Notes: generated by a model not told the origin, from the sequence alone. DNA of 64,000 nucleotides from Spirochaetales bacterium (GCA_029098225.1 JAQXNX010000014.1:124001-188000); one strand, 5' to 3'; positions 1 through 10,873 are shown, counted from the stretch's first letter. Numbers and translations: made by a program.

Positions 1-742
1 GCATTGGAAGAATACCAGGAACTATAGGTATTCTAAAATCTGCATAAATTAAAAGCGGACTGAAAACCTGATAGCCTATGATTCCTCCTAAATCTACACC
101 GGCATATCTGATATAATCTTCATAATTGAATGATGAGTATTTTTCCATTTCAGAAAAATCAATTATTGTATAAACATCAAATTTGCTTGAAAGATTTAGT
201 GAAATAGTTCCGTCTTCTGAATTAACATATGAAAATTTAGAATCTCCGCTTGTTGCACTGGCAATAGGAATAAATACTCCAGGTGTAACTCTGAATTTTA
301 TTTTTCCGGTTTTTAATCCAAAAGAAAACTGACTGTAAGCAAAAGCATCAAAAATGGCATCACAAGAAATATCAAGTGTCTCACCAATTTCGTTTCCATA
401 GCCGATAAATTTAAATAAATCTTTAGATATATTTAATTTTCCATAAATATCAGTTCCATCTTCAAAGCCTACAAAAACGTCTCCAAAACGGAAATTCAAC
501 TGAACATTAGGATTAGCATATAGTGCAAAATCAAGTCCTTTTTCTGGAATTGTATCAGCAATTTTTTTAAGGTCTATAACCAGATCCTTTTTAAAAATAT
601 CTGTTGCAGAGAAAGTATTATTAGAAAAACCAAAAGGCGCTTCTACGCGAAGTTCAACATAACGTTCATCAAAAAAGCTTTTTGCGAAAATAGAATTAGC
701 AAGTACCATGAAGGCTAAAGATAAAAATATAAGTTTTTTCAT
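1..742 (-). CDS. Exported protein, probable outer-membrane/beta-barrel type (partial, runs off window start)
   Basis: Open frame on minus strand starting MKKLIFLSLAFMVLANSIFAKSFFDERYVELRVEAPFGF; signal peptide; ATGA overlap with the upstream gene stop. Confidence 0.6.
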   Translation of the reverse strand, partial: MKKLIFLSLAFMVLANSIFAKSFFDERYVELRVEAPFGFSNNTFSATDIFKKDLVIDLKKIADTIPEKGLDFALYANPNVQLNFRFGDVFVGFEDGTDIYGKLNISKDLFKFIGYGNEIGETLDISCDAIFDAFAYSQFSFGLKTGKIKFRVTPGVFIPIASATSGDSKFSYVNSEDGTISLNLSSKFDVYTIIDFSEMEKYSSFNYEDYIRYAGVDLGGIIGYQVFSPLLIYADFRIPIVPGILPM

Positions 743-3042
743 CATTGACCTCCAAAAAGCTTAATAGTTCCGTTTGTTTTAACGGCAGCCTGAACATTCA
801 TAGCAAATGAAAGATCGGCAGAAATTCCAAACTGTCCCTGAGGAATTACCATTTCTATTTTTGGTTTTAGCGGATAGGTTGTTAGTAATAATGTTGGATT
901 GACAGAAATCTGTCCTCCAGAAAGATACAAGGTTTCTGTTGAAAAATTGATACCTTGAGTTTCTCCGTTTACAGTTTGTTCATCACCATCAAGATCAATT
1001 GTTACTGCAAGATTGTTCTGCGAAACAAATGGAAGCCTTGAAGGTTTATATATTACAGTTGCAGCTTCTATAGCATTTAGATATTCTTCCATATCGCTTA
1101 CAGAGGTTGCTTCGCTTCTATCAAAAAGATCTTCCTTGTCATCCATTTCTATCATTTTTAGTACATCAACATTTATGTCGTTTTCTACACTTAATGATAA
1201 AGGAAGTACTATGTATGCATAAATAGAAATTGAAGTTCTTGTACTGGAAATGCTGTCTAATTCTGCTTTTGTTATAGTTAATCCAGAGCCGGAAGAACCT
1301 AAAGAAGTTGTAATGTCATAATGCAGACAAAGACACGAGCCGGAATTATCCATAACTGCATTTATTACAGTTGCCAAATCTGAAGTTGTAGTTGAAGGTA
1401 CATTGTCTAAATTTGTTGTTACAGCACCATTTGAGTTTTTGCTGAGAACCGGTAATGCGTGTGATTCAAGATCGGCGGGACCAGAACTTGTGCCTACAAT
1501 ATAAGTTTGATTAGAAGGAGAAGCTCCGGAACTGTTTCCTCTATAAGCATAAATTGTGGCATTCATTGAAATATCATTTAATGAACTAATCTGCTGGCTT
1601 GGAAGCTGGCAGTACAGGTAGAATGGAAGTTCTGTAAAACTAACCTGCGAGCCAAGATGAGTTATATTTAATTTATCGCCAAATTCATCAAGCATTCCGC
1701 CTATATCAAGATTGTTTAATACAATATTATCACTTAGAGAGGAACCTGAACCTAAAGCAGAATCTTTTATGGTAACAGAAGACCAGTTAATAACAGGCTC
1801 TATATTTACTCCAACATGGTAAGTTGTTCCTGGTACAAGCTTTTGTGCTGTAAGATAGGTTGGATGTGAGCTTGAAGCTCCGGGAAGAGATAAAGTTCCT
1901 GTAAAATCAACTCTTTTATTTGTGTTGGAAATTGTTTCAGTATGCTCTGAAGAAGACAATAGAGAAATATTTCCTGAATTACCACCAGCTAACATATCTG
2001 CACTTGAACTGCTTAAACCAAGAAATGATGAAGAAGCAGATAGAGTAATTTTATTTGCGTTTGGACTGCCTGTAACTTCAGGAAGGTTATTTACATAAGA
2101 GCCTCTTATGCCGGTTCCGGAAGCAAATGTAATTTCATCAATAGAATTTACCATTTCGTCAGACAAATCAAAATTTGCAGATAAGTTAGGATTAAAGTTG
2201 TCTCCTAAATCTACAGTGACTGTTTCAAATTGTGTAATTTCTGATCTTGCGGTTACAGCAGGAGGATTATTTAAATTTGTAGTTTTAGAAATGTCTGCAG
2301 AAATAGTTGCAGTTAAAGTAAGCTGGTTTGAGCTTACATTTTCGCCTGCAAGATCTATTGTTGTAGAAGTTGCATTTGGAGAATCCGATACAGAAATTCC
2401 TCCTGTCTGAGAAACAGAAACGCTGGATATCTGTACATTTTCCCAGCCGTCCGGCTCTGTTATAGAAACTAAAATTGATCCTGTTCCAATTACACATTCT
2501 TTAATTGAAGGATCAATAGATGGTGTGTATGTAGTATTAAAGCTTACACTTATGCTTCGAGTTTCTGTGTCGCCCATAAGCTGCTGTGCAGCAATTGCGG
2601 CAGAAAGGTTTGGAACTACAGCAGCCTGAGTTACATTAAAGCCTATAGAAGGCACTCTTATATCCTGAGAAAATGAAGCACCCTGAATTGCTGTATCAAT
2701 TGTTGAATTTTCGAAAATTCTGGAAAAATCAAGTTCAATTTCCTGAAGTTTTGCTTCTATAAGGAATTTTTTTAATCCTGCGGTTGAACTTGAATCGTTA
2801 GCAGGTAAGTAATCATATACGTTATAACCATCAGGGGTATTGTTACCAAGAAGTTCATTTAAATTGATTTTGTCAGAAAAATCGATACTCTTTTCCCCGA
2901 TGGAAGCACGATATGTTGCATCTGTCTTTACTGAAACACTCTCTGGAATTTCAAGATCGGTAAGGTTGAAACATGAATTAAATAAGAGAAGTGGTAGGAC
3001 TGCAAGAGCGCAATAAATGCATTTTTTCATAAAAGCCTCCAA
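742..3042 (-). CDS. Large secreted lipoprotein of unknown function
   Basis: ORF with lipobox-like LLLFNSC; Ser/Thr-rich low-complexity body. Confidence 0.7.
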   Translation of the reverse strand: MEAFMKKCIYCALAVLPLLLFNSCFNLTDLEIPESVSVKTDATYRASIGEKSIDFSDKINLNELLGNNTPDGYNVYDYLPANDSSSTAGLKKFLIEAKLQEIELDFSRIFENSTIDTAIQGASFSQDIRVPSIGFNVTQAAVVPNLSAAIAAQQLMGDTETRSISVSFNTTYTPSIDPSIKECVIGTGSILVSITEPDGWENVQISSVSVSQTGGISVSDSPNATSTTIDLAGENVSSNQLTLTATISADISKTTNLNNPPAVTARSEITQFETVTVDLGDNFNPNLSANFDLSDEMVNSIDEITFASGTGIRGSYVNNLPEVTGSPNANKITLSASSSFLGLSSSSADMLAGGNSGNISLLSSSEHTETISNTNKRVDFTGTLSLPGASSSHPTYLTAQKLVPGTTYHVGVNIEPVINWSSVTIKDSALGSGSSLSDNIVLNNLDIGGMLDEFGDKLNITHLGSQVSFTELPFYLYCQLPSQQISSLNDISMNATIYAYRGNSSGASPSNQTYIVGTSSGPADLESHALPVLSKNSNGAVTTNLDNVPSTTTSDLATVINAVMDNSGSCLCLHYDITTSLGSSGSGLTITKAELDSISSTRTSISIYAYIVLPLSLSVENDINVDVLKMIEMDDKEDLFDRSEATSVSDMEEYLNAIEAATVIYKPSRLPFVSQNNLAVTIDLDGDEQTVNGETQGINFSTETLYLSGGQISVNPTLLLTTYPLKPKIEMVIPQGQFGISADLSFAMNVQAAVKTNGTIKLFGGQ

Positions 3043-3214
3043 CTTATATTATCGGCAGAAAACTCTTTCTGCCTGCAAAAACTTTATGAATTATCCCCAC
3101 TTTAACTAGGTATTTTACATTATTTGATTTAAAAAAGCAAATTTGAGGAAGGTTACAAAATAATATCTTTATAGTAAAATAAAAAAGAAAATTTTAAAAA
3201 TTTAAGGAAGTCTA

Positions 3215-6043
3215 ATGTTAAAACGTTCTATTTTTCTTACAGCATTTTTAATAATTTTATTATTTAATGGTTATGCAGAAACCGGAATTATTGTGGATGT
3301 TACTGCAACAAGTGAGCTTGATAAAGCCAGTGGAAAATATTCAGCAAAAAATGTATCAAATTCTACCTGGCAATCCTGGGTTGAAGGAAGTAGTGGAGAC
3401 GGAAGCGGAGAAAGTATTTCTTTTACTTTAAAAGAACCAACCAGAATTGAATTTTTATGTATAAAAAATGGATTTGGAAATCTTTTGTATTACTGGGCAA
3501 ATAATCGTCCTAAAGATATTATTCTTATTTTTGATGATGATGAAAATTCAGCAAAAAAATTTACACTTGATGATACACCTCTTGCTCAATACATTAACCT
3601 TTATAACTTAGACGGGCTTTATTCAAAGGTTACACTCAAAATTGAAAGCGTTTATAAAGGTTCAGATCCTGCAAATGACTGTGCAATTGATGAAATTGCT
3701 GTAAACGCAGGAATTGCAAGACGCGAAGTTTATGGCGGTTTTTACGATAGCGAAGAACTTCTTTATGTTTATGATCCGGAAATCCAGAGGATGTTAAAAG
3801 CTCTTTACACCCTTGATGTTGGAGAAAAAAATGTTCGTGTAAGTAAAGAAGGTTTTGTTCAGGTTAAGACGCAAGACTGGGAAACTGGAAATTCCTATTG
3901 GACTCAGCCTGCGGGAGCTTTTTCCGGAACCTTGTATAAAAATTTCTGGCCTGGAACCGGTGGCGGGCATCATTACAGTGAATTTAAAATTTTTCTGAAT
4001 CCTAACGGTGCTCATTATCTTTTTATCTGGAATGAAGAATTTTATGGAAGCTTTGAGCTTTATCCGAATAATCTAAAGATTTATTGCTGGAACTCCACAA
4101 ACTGGATAGAACAGACAGCATTAAAGCATGAAGCTTCGCTTAACGAACTTTTTAATACACTTTCATTTATTGAAAAACGTGATTTGTTTTATGATTTTTA
4201 TACAACAGAAGATGATGATTCTTGTGTAAAAATTATTGCGAATCCAAATGATCCGAACTTCTGTCTGCCGGTTCCATTTGAATTTGAATACGATTCAGAA
4301 AAAGGAATTTTTCTTCCGTATAAAGATAATGTTCGTATAGAACTTGCGTTTGGAAGTGTAGAAAATCTTAAAGCATTAGGAGACTGGAAATCAGAATACA
4401 AAGATGCTGCTGCTGATAATTATTATGATTCACCAATTCAGATTTTTGCTTATCCTGCTTTTTATAACCGTGATGAAAAAATTATTAAATTCCTTTCAGA
4501 TAACGGATATAAGGTTACAGATGAATCAACAAATGCCAGCAACGGTTATAATAATATTTTTTCCGTACTGGAAGCATGGCAGGCCGGAAAGAATTCTAAT
4601 GAAGTAAGAACTGCATTAATTCAGGCAGGGGCTTCATATACTCCAGAAATGCTTGTTAATGCATTTAAAAAAGAAAAAATTGAAGAATTAGCAGAATTAT
4701 TACCTCTGGTAAAAAAAGAAGAAAGAAAAATAATTCTTTCAGAAATAATCAGGTATTATAATCAGGCAAAAGATAATTCAAAAGAAGAAAAAGCACTTGC
4801 TTACATAAAATCAGTTTTTATTTTGCTTCAGAAAAATGGCGTAAATATTTTTGATACTTATTACCATTCTGGAATGAAAAAAAATATTACGCTTATGGAT
4901 GATGTCTTTGATAATGAGACAGATATTATTCCGTTAGTAACGCTTCTTAAAGAATTTGGAATTTCTATTCCGCAGAATCTTGAAACCTGGTCTTATAAAG
5001 GAGGCTCTACTACACCGGTTGCTATTGCTGCAGAAATGTATTACAGAACCTGTGTTCCAAAGGAATATGAAAAAGATTATAGCCCGAAAGAAATTGTTCA
5101 AAAAGCTAAGCAGAAAGAAAAGGTAAAAGAGCTGTTCGATTTTCTTTTAAATAACGGAGCTGATATTAATGCGGTAAATAAAAAAGGGAATACTGTAATT
5201 CATGAATGCTGCTACGATGATTCAGATTATGCTGATGTTGAGACAATCAGTTATTTAATAAAGAAAGGGGCGGATGTAAATATTAAAAATAAAGATGGAA
5301 AAACTCCGATTGCATTAATTCTTGAGGAGGCAGATGATTTTCCTGTTATGGATAAAATTGTTCAAATCTTTCTAGAAGCCGGAGCGGATTTGAATCTTGC
5401 AGATAATAATTCTAATACACCTCTTGCAGCTTTTATAAATCGGAATTTTGATTATTATACTGAATATCGTAAGACATCTAATTCAAAACTTTTAGTAGTT
5501 GAGCAGCTTCTCGCATATGGAGCAAAGCCCGACTGTTTAATTGAAGATTCGTATGGTGCCAGAATTTATGCCATTCAATATGTCGCAAAGAGAAGACAAA
5601 TAGAGCTTTGTTCGCTTCTTTTAAAATATGGTGCCGATGTTAATGCATCTGTAATCCTGGATACATATAAAGGTAAAAGAGAATCTCTTCCTGCTTTGTA
5701 TCAGATAACAAAAGAACTGTCTGACTGGTTTAATACAAACGGAGACCCGGAAAATATTACCCGTTATGGTGATATAAATTCAATGTATTTTGAACTTATT
5801 AAATTCCTTGTAGAAAATGGGGCAGATTGTTCCAGAGTTATAGAAAAATCATATGAATCTGATTCTGAAGTTTCTCTTATTTTATTTCTTACTCCAAATA
5901 GAACTATTCATGATTCGGAAATTGGAAAAGAACTTATGAATTTATTCTTATCAAAGGGAGCTGCCACAAATCTTACAGAAAAGCAGCTAAAAAAAGCTGG
6001 ATTCCAAAAAGATGAGATAAAAAAGATTCTTAGCGCAAAATAA
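3215..6043 (+). CDS. Secreted protein: discoidin-like (NADase-type glycan-binding) N-domain plus C-terminal ankyrin repeats
   Basis: Signal peptide; WQSWVEGSSGDGSGESISFTL motif; repeated NGADINAVNKKGNTVIHE / KGADVNIKNKDGKTPIAL units. Confidence 0.75.
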   Translation: MLKRSIFLTAFLIILLFNGYAETGIIVDVTATSELDKASGKYSAKNVSNSTWQSWVEGSSGDGSGESISFTLKEPTRIEFLCIKNGFGNLLYYWANNRPKDIILIFDDDENSAKKFTLDDTPLAQYINLYNLDGLYSKVTLKIESVYKGSDPANDCAIDEIAVNAGIARREVYGGFYDSEELLYVYDPEIQRMLKALYTLDVGEKNVRVSKEGFVQVKTQDWETGNSYWTQPAGAFSGTLYKNFWPGTGGGHHYSEFKIFLNPNGAHYLFIWNEEFYGSFELYPNNLKIYCWNSTNWIEQTALKHEASLNELFNTLSFIEKRDLFYDFYTTEDDDSCVKIIANPNDPNFCLPVPFEFEYDSEKGIFLPYKDNVRIELAFGSVENLKALGDWKSEYKDAAADNYYDSPIQIFAYPAFYNRDEKIIKFLSDNGYKVTDESTNASNGYNNIFSVLEAWQAGKNSNEVRTALIQAGASYTPEMLVNAFKKEKIEELAELLPLVKKEERKIILSEIIRYYNQAKDNSKEEKALAYIKSVFILLQKNGVNIFDTYYHSGMKKNITLMDDVFDNETDIIPLVTLLKEFGISIPQNLETWSYKGGSTTPVAIAAEMYYRTCVPKEYEKDYSPKEIVQKAKQKEKVKELFDFLLNNGADINAVNKKGNTVIHECCYDDSDYADVETISYLIKKGADVNIKNKDGKTPIALILEEADDFPVMDKIVQIFLEAGADLNLADNNSNTPLAAFINRNFDYYTEYRKTSNSKLLVVEQLLAYGAKPDCLIEDSYGARIYAIQYVAKRRQIELCSLLLKYGADVNASVILDTYKGKRESLPALYQITKELSDWFNTNGDPENITRYGDINSMYFELIKFLVENGADCSRVIEKSYESDSEVSLILFLTPNRTIHDSEIGKELMNLFLSKGAATNLTEKQLKKAGFQKDEIKKILSAK

Positions 6044-6062
6044 TTTCTGGATAAAAAAAATA

Positions 6063-6103
6063 AAGGCAGACAAAATTACATAAGTAATATTTGCCTGCCT
6101 TAA
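6063..6103. terminator. Bidirectional terminator hairpin between convergent genes
   Basis: AAGGCAGaCAAAATTAC / GTAATATTTGcCTGCCTT inverted repeat. Confidence 0.7.
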
Positions 6104-6114
6104 CTCGACGCATT

Positions 6115-8532
6115 TTATTTTTTCAGTAATGCAGCAAATGGATTATAAGTCATTCCGTCGTCACTGCCAGAGTTGTAGCTGTTATTGCTGCGGTGATCAT
6201 TATCGCGGCGGAAATTATCGCGGTCGCGGGAAGCCTGAGCGTTTCCGGCACCACCTTTTTTTACAACAACTACGCGGCGGCCATTACCAGAAGCACCGGC
6301 TCCGTCACGAGGGCTGTCGCGGCGAGCTGTACTCTTCTGTCCTGTTCCGGCACGGCTTGCTGCATCACTCTTAAGCGAAAGGGCAATACGGCGGCGGTCA
6401 CGGTCCAGTTCAATAATTGTAAATTCGTGAACATCACCTACTTTTACAACGTCCATTGGGTTTTCTACGAAGCTGTCTGAAAGCTCACTAAGGTGAACCA
6501 AGCCTGTTTCGTGGAGTCCGATATCAACAAAGGCACCAAAATCTACTACATTCTTGATTTTTCCGGTTACCTTCATGCCTTCCTTGAGGTCTTCAAACTG
6601 CAAAACGCCCTTCTGCATGATTGGAGCAGGATAGCCGTCGCGAGGGTCGCGGTTTGGCTTCTGAAGCTCGTCTACAATGTCGCGGACGGTTGTTTCACCG
6701 ATGTTATATTTTTCTGCAAGTTTTTTGATTAAATCTGCAGGAACCTTTTCTTTATTCTGAATATATGGAAGAACTTCGCGGGCTGCGTCGTAGTTTTCAG
6801 GGTGAACCCAGGTGTTGTCCAGCGGGTCAGAGCTTTCTGCAATCTTAAGGAAGCCTGCACACTGCTCAAAGGCTTTTGGACCAAGGCCCGGAACATTTTT
6901 AAGGTCTTCGCGGCTCTTAATTTTGCCGTTCTGGTCGCGATAGGCAACAATTTTCTTTGCTGTAGAAGCGTTGATACCAGAAACATACTTCAAAAGTGAG
7001 TATGATGCAGTATTAAGGTTTACACCAACATTGTTTACAACCGAGCCAACAACTTCATCAAGCTGTTCAGCAAGCTTTTTCTGATTTACATCGTGCTGAT
7101 AAAGGCCTACACCAATTGCCTTAGGGTCAATTTTTACGAGTTCTGAAAGCGGGTCTTGAAGGCGGCGCCCCATAGAGATGGCACCACGGATTGTAAGGTC
7201 CAGATCCGGGAATTCTTCGCGGGCAATGTCACTTGCCGAGTAAACAGAAGCACCTGATTCATCAACCACGGTGTAAACAACATCATTATAGTTATCGCTG
7301 ATAACCTTGCTGACGATTGCCTGAACTTCCTGTGAGCCGGTACCGTTACCAACTGCAACAACCTGAATATCATACTTGTCGATGGCATCATTAATCATTT
7401 TGTAAGAGCCTTCCGGGTCTGTAACCTGAAAGAACTTGAAATATCCAAGATATTTACCAGTTTCATCGAGGGCGGCACACTTTGTACCTGTACGAATACC
7501 AGGGTCAACACCAAGCACGCGACTTCCCTTAATTGGCTGGGTCATCAAAAGGTTTTTGAGGTTTTCGCTGAAGATTCCGATTCCGTGAACATCAGCTTCA
7601 TCAGCTTCGTCACTGCGGATTTCGCGGACAACGGCTGGCGACAAGAGACGAACCACGCCGTCTTCAATAGCATCTTTATGATAGTTATTGTGAATGTCTG
7701 CACGGCGCTGAAGATCTGCAATAGCTGCATCTACATCAACATCAATAGTAACTTCCAGGGCACCTTCGCGCTCGCCGCGGTTAATGGCGAGAATGCGGTG
7801 AGGTTTTACCTCGTTCAAAGGCTCGCTGAAATCCCAGTACATTTTGTAGGTAGATGTGTTCTCGGCAACTGCGGCATCCTGGCCTTCAGGAACAATACCC
7901 TTTGTTTTGATTGTACCGGTTCTCATATAAAGATCGTGAACAGCTTCGCGGTTAGAAGTTTCCTGGCTAACGCGCTCTGCAATAATGTCTTTTGCACCGG
8001 CAAGGGCGTCCAGAGCAGTTTCAACGTTGAGCGCACTGTCTTCATTATCAGTTTTAATAAACTTTTCAGCTTCCTTCTCGCAGGCAGCATCATCATTATC
8101 AGCTAAAATAAAATCAGCCAGAGGCTCAAGGCCTTTTTCTGCGGCAAGCATACCGCGGGTCTTCTTCTTTTTCTTGAAGGGAGCCCAAAGATCTTCGAGG
8201 GCAGTCATTGTAGTAGCAGACATAACCGCGTTGTACAAAGTCTCTGTAAGTTTTCCCTGAGCAAAAATACCTTTTACAATTTCAAGGCGGCGGTCTTCAA
8301 GGTTATGATATGATTTATAGAGGTGGTCACAGTCACGAACCTGAACCTCATCAAGATTGTCATGCTTTTCCTTGCGGTAACGGCTGATGAATGGGATTGT
8401 ACATCCTTCTTCAACCAGGCTGATAACAGCACTCACCTGCTGCACGCGGATATTCAATTCTTCCGCGATTTTTTTCATAATTTCCACTTCATTAACTGAA
8501 AGTGCGTCGATAGTTTCTTGTGTAAATTCCAT
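6115..8532 (-). CDS. tex: Tex-family RNA-binding transcription accessory protein (S1 domain)
   Basis: YqgF-like core (RVLGVDPGIRTGTKCAALDETG), HhH region, S1 domain (GKIKNVVDFGAFVDIGLHETGLVHLSEL). Confidence 0.95.
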   Translation of the reverse strand: MEFTQETIDALSVNEVEIMKKIAEELNIRVQQVSAVISLVEEGCTIPFISRYRKEKHDNLDEVQVRDCDHLYKSYHNLEDRRLEIVKGIFAQGKLTETLYNAVMSATTMTALEDLWAPFKKKKKTRGMLAAEKGLEPLADFILADNDDAACEKEAEKFIKTDNEDSALNVETALDALAGAKDIIAERVSQETSNREAVHDLYMRTGTIKTKGIVPEGQDAAVAENTSTYKMYWDFSEPLNEVKPHRILAINRGEREGALEVTIDVDVDAAIADLQRRADIHNNYHKDAIEDGVVRLLSPAVVREIRSDEADEADVHGIGIFSENLKNLLMTQPIKGSRVLGVDPGIRTGTKCAALDETGKYLGYFKFFQVTDPEGSYKMINDAIDKYDIQVVAVGNGTGSQEVQAIVSKVISDNYNDVVYTVVDESGASVYSASDIAREEFPDLDLTIRGAISMGRRLQDPLSELVKIDPKAIGVGLYQHDVNQKKLAEQLDEVVGSVVNNVGVNLNTASYSLLKYVSGINASTAKKIVAYRDQNGKIKSREDLKNVPGLGPKAFEQCAGFLKIAESSDPLDNTWVHPENYDAAREVLPYIQNKEKVPADLIKKLAEKYNIGETTVRDIVDELQKPNRDPRDGYPAPIMQKGVLQFEDLKEGMKVTGKIKNVVDFGAFVDIGLHETGLVHLSELSDSFVENPMDVVKVGDVHEFTIIELDRDRRRIALSLKSDAASRAGTGQKSTARRDSPRDGAGASGNGRRVVVVKKGGAGNAQASRDRDNFRRDNDHRSNNSYNSGSDDGMTYNPFAALLKK

Positions 8533-8643
8533 AGTGGGAGTATTTTAGTGGAAAGTAAGAAGTTTGGGAATAGAAAAAAACACTTGATAACGGAAATCAG
8601 CTTTTAATATATAGAGTGAGTTATTATTTTATTTTGATATGTA

Positions 8644-9528
8644 TTATTTATCTTCCGGAATTTCCTGAAGCTCACCAATATCATAATTATCTCCAACCCT
8701 GTTATAAACCTGATCAAGAAGATTTTTAAGGTTAGAAGCCATAAGCTTGTAAAGGTTAGGAACAAGAAGCTGTTTTACTCTTTGATCCAGACCATTAGCT
8801 CCGTTAGATGAAACAAAAGCAAAAATCAAAAGTCGAAAACCACTGATTGGTCTGTCCATAATAAGAACAGCATCTGAACGGAACATAAAGCCTCTGATAT
8901 TAAAATGGAAGTCAGTAATTTTTTCATAAAGTTTAACAGGCATATTTGCTTCTTGAGAAACAAGAGAAAAATGTGAAAGACTTATATCCTGTAAAGTTCC
9001 ATTATAAAGGTTTCCCTGATAGGTACATGAGAATGTGCAGGAACTGGTACATAATGCGCGGATAGTTTTTCGTCTTCCCTGAGCCTGATTTGCATATAAT
9101 AATTTTTCAATTATTTCGAAATTCTGCTTTTTCTGATACTCCAGTTGAACGCATCCACAGTTCAGGCCAAGTTCAAAAAGATATTTCTGTTCAATTTTAG
9201 CTTTGTCTTCCTTAGACTGGCGTTTAGTATATAAAACACCAAGAGAAGTTCTGTTATCGTAACTGTTGCAAATATTTTTTATAAAATCAGGCCATTGAAT
9301 ATTCGGGAGATTATAATCGATATTAAAGAAAATAATAACATCATGGAAAAGAGATATTATTATATCAATCTTTTTTGAGATATTTAATCGTTTGTCGTAT
9401 TCAATATAGTAGCATTCATAACCGAGAGAGAAAAAGTCTTCCAGATAAATTTCTGGTATCAGTGTTGTATCTGGTACAATAAAGAAGGTTTTTCTTCCTG
9501 TTACAATTTCTTTTGTAGAAACACCCAC
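8644..9528 (-). CDS. PilZ-like domain protein
   Basis: RKTIRALCTSSCTFSCTYQGNLYNGTLQDISLSHFSLVS resembles PilZ. Confidence 0.6.
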   Translation of the reverse strand: MGVSTKEIVTGRKTFFIVPDTTLIPEIYLEDFFSLGYECYYIEYDKRLNISKKIDIIISLFHDVIIFFNIDYNLPNIQWPDFIKNICNSYDNRTSLGVLYTKRQSKEDKAKIEQKYLFELGLNCGCVQLEYQKKQNFEIIEKLLYANQAQGRRKTIRALCTSSCTFSCTYQGNLYNGTLQDISLSHFSLVSQEANMPVKLYEKITDFHFNIRGFMFRSDAVLIMDRPISGFRLLIFAFVSSNGANGLDQRVKQLLVPNLYKLMASNLKNLLDQVYNRVGDNYDIGELQEIPEDK

Positions 9529-9583
9529 AATTACCTCTTTGCATGTATTTTAACACAGAAAGAATCAAAACAAAAGCGAAATT

Positions 9584-10816
9584 TTAAATAAAATGAGTAA
9601 TTGAGTGATGTTCTATAGTTTTTGTTTTTACAGCAACTATATATGAGCCATACATTGCAGTAACCGTATCAAAAAGAGCTGCAAAAGAACCTAAAATAAG
9701 TGCCGCAGGATGAAGCAGCAGATAACTGGTCTGAATTGTTTCGAATCCGCTGGCATAACTGTTACAGATTATTGCAAGAAGAATGAAAGTTCCGCCTTTT
9801 GGAAGTCCTCCAAGAAGGAATGAAAGCAGAAAAGAAATTCCAAATATCCATAGAATATGACTTCCTTTTAAGGTAAGACCTGAATAAGAGCGCCAGATTG
9901 TTATAAAAGAAATGCAGACAACTAAAGCTGAACCACCGCGAGAGAAAATAGAGAATAAAGGATAAGTAAATCCACGTGTTCTTTCTCTAATTCCAAGACT
10001 TTCGCAGCCATGACGGTTTAATAAAGGAATTACAATATTGGAGTCGCCTGTAAAGAAGGAAAGAATCATAGGAGCAATGGAAGCATATAAAACTTTATAA
10101 GGATGCGGATCATGGCAGACAAAATGAAGAATTAAAGGATAAATAATTCCGCATACAATTACAAAATCGACTACGAGCATAATGATTATTGGAGTAAAAA
10201 TTCCAGGAGCAATAATATCTCTAAAATTCATAATCCAGCAGCAGGTAATTGCAACCATACATATAGCCATTATTTCTGTAATAAAGTTTGAAATGTTATA
10301 GAAAAGCTTGGAAAATGAATCTGAAAGTGAATAAACAGGTTTAAATGCTGTTTCATCTGAAGCGCTTTCCCATCCAATCAAAAATGCAAAAATCAAAGCA
10401 ACCAGAAGGAAAGAACCTTCTCTTAATGCGTCGAATGCAGATGAAGGGAATAGTGAGAAAACCAGATTTTTAACATCAAGAGAATAAGACTGATTTATAT
10501 TTTCTACAGTGATTGGGATTCTTGGAAGTTTTACAATCAAAATAGAAAGAAGTCCAACCGTTGTAAGAATTAAAGATGCAACAATTATTATAAGGAAAGT
10601 CCATAATGTACTTTTTAAAAGTAATTTTGAATTTCTTAATTTATGAATAGAACAAATTCCACAGGTAAAAATGAGTGGAACGACCATATATCTGCCGACA
10701 CGTATAAATAATTCAGATAATAAAGTAATAAATTCAAGTGTTTTTGCTTTAGGAAGAATAAAAGCAGCAAAAATTCCAAGTGCAACGCCTATTAAATATT
10801 TAATCCATACTTTCAT
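9584..10816 (-). CDS. Dicarboxylate/amino acid:cation symporter (DAACS family)
   Basis: Multi-TM ORF with DAACS-like motifs (LLGGLPKGGTFILLA, ALFDTVTAMYGSYIVA). Confidence 0.75.
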   Translation of the reverse strand: MKVWIKYLIGVALGIFAAFILPKAKTLEFITLLSELFIRVGRYMVVPLIFTCGICSIHKLRNSKLLLKSTLWTFLIIIVASLILTTVGLLSILIVKLPRIPITVENINQSYSLDVKNLVFSLFPSSAFDALREGSFLLVALIFAFLIGWESASDETAFKPVYSLSDSFSKLFYNISNFITEIMAICMVAITCCWIMNFRDIIAPGIFTPIIIMLVVDFVIVCGIIYPLILHFVCHDPHPYKVLYASIAPMILSFFTGDSNIVIPLLNRHGCESLGIRERTRGFTYPLFSIFSRGGSALVVCISFITIWRSYSGLTLKGSHILWIFGISFLLSFLLGGLPKGGTFILLAIICNSYASGFETIQTSYLLLHPAALILGSFAALFDTVTAMYGSYIVAVKTKTIEHHSITHFI

Positions 10817-10842
10817 ATTAAAAGTATATCATAAAATAACTG

Positions 10843-10873
10843 ATCAGGGCAAACGAATTGCGTTTGCCCTGAT
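10843..10873. promoter_or_regulatory. Perfect 13-bp inverted repeat between divergent promoters
   Basis: ATCAGGGCAAACG-aattg-CGTTTGCCCTGAT. Confidence 0.6.

Noticed and set aside
7585-8106. 173-aa + strand ORF antisense to tex
   Set aside because: Shadow ORF in a GC-richer conserved gene; no recognisable protein features. The same applies to other antisense ORFs over aspS, groEL, GH115, flotillin, asnS and MCP in the supplied track.
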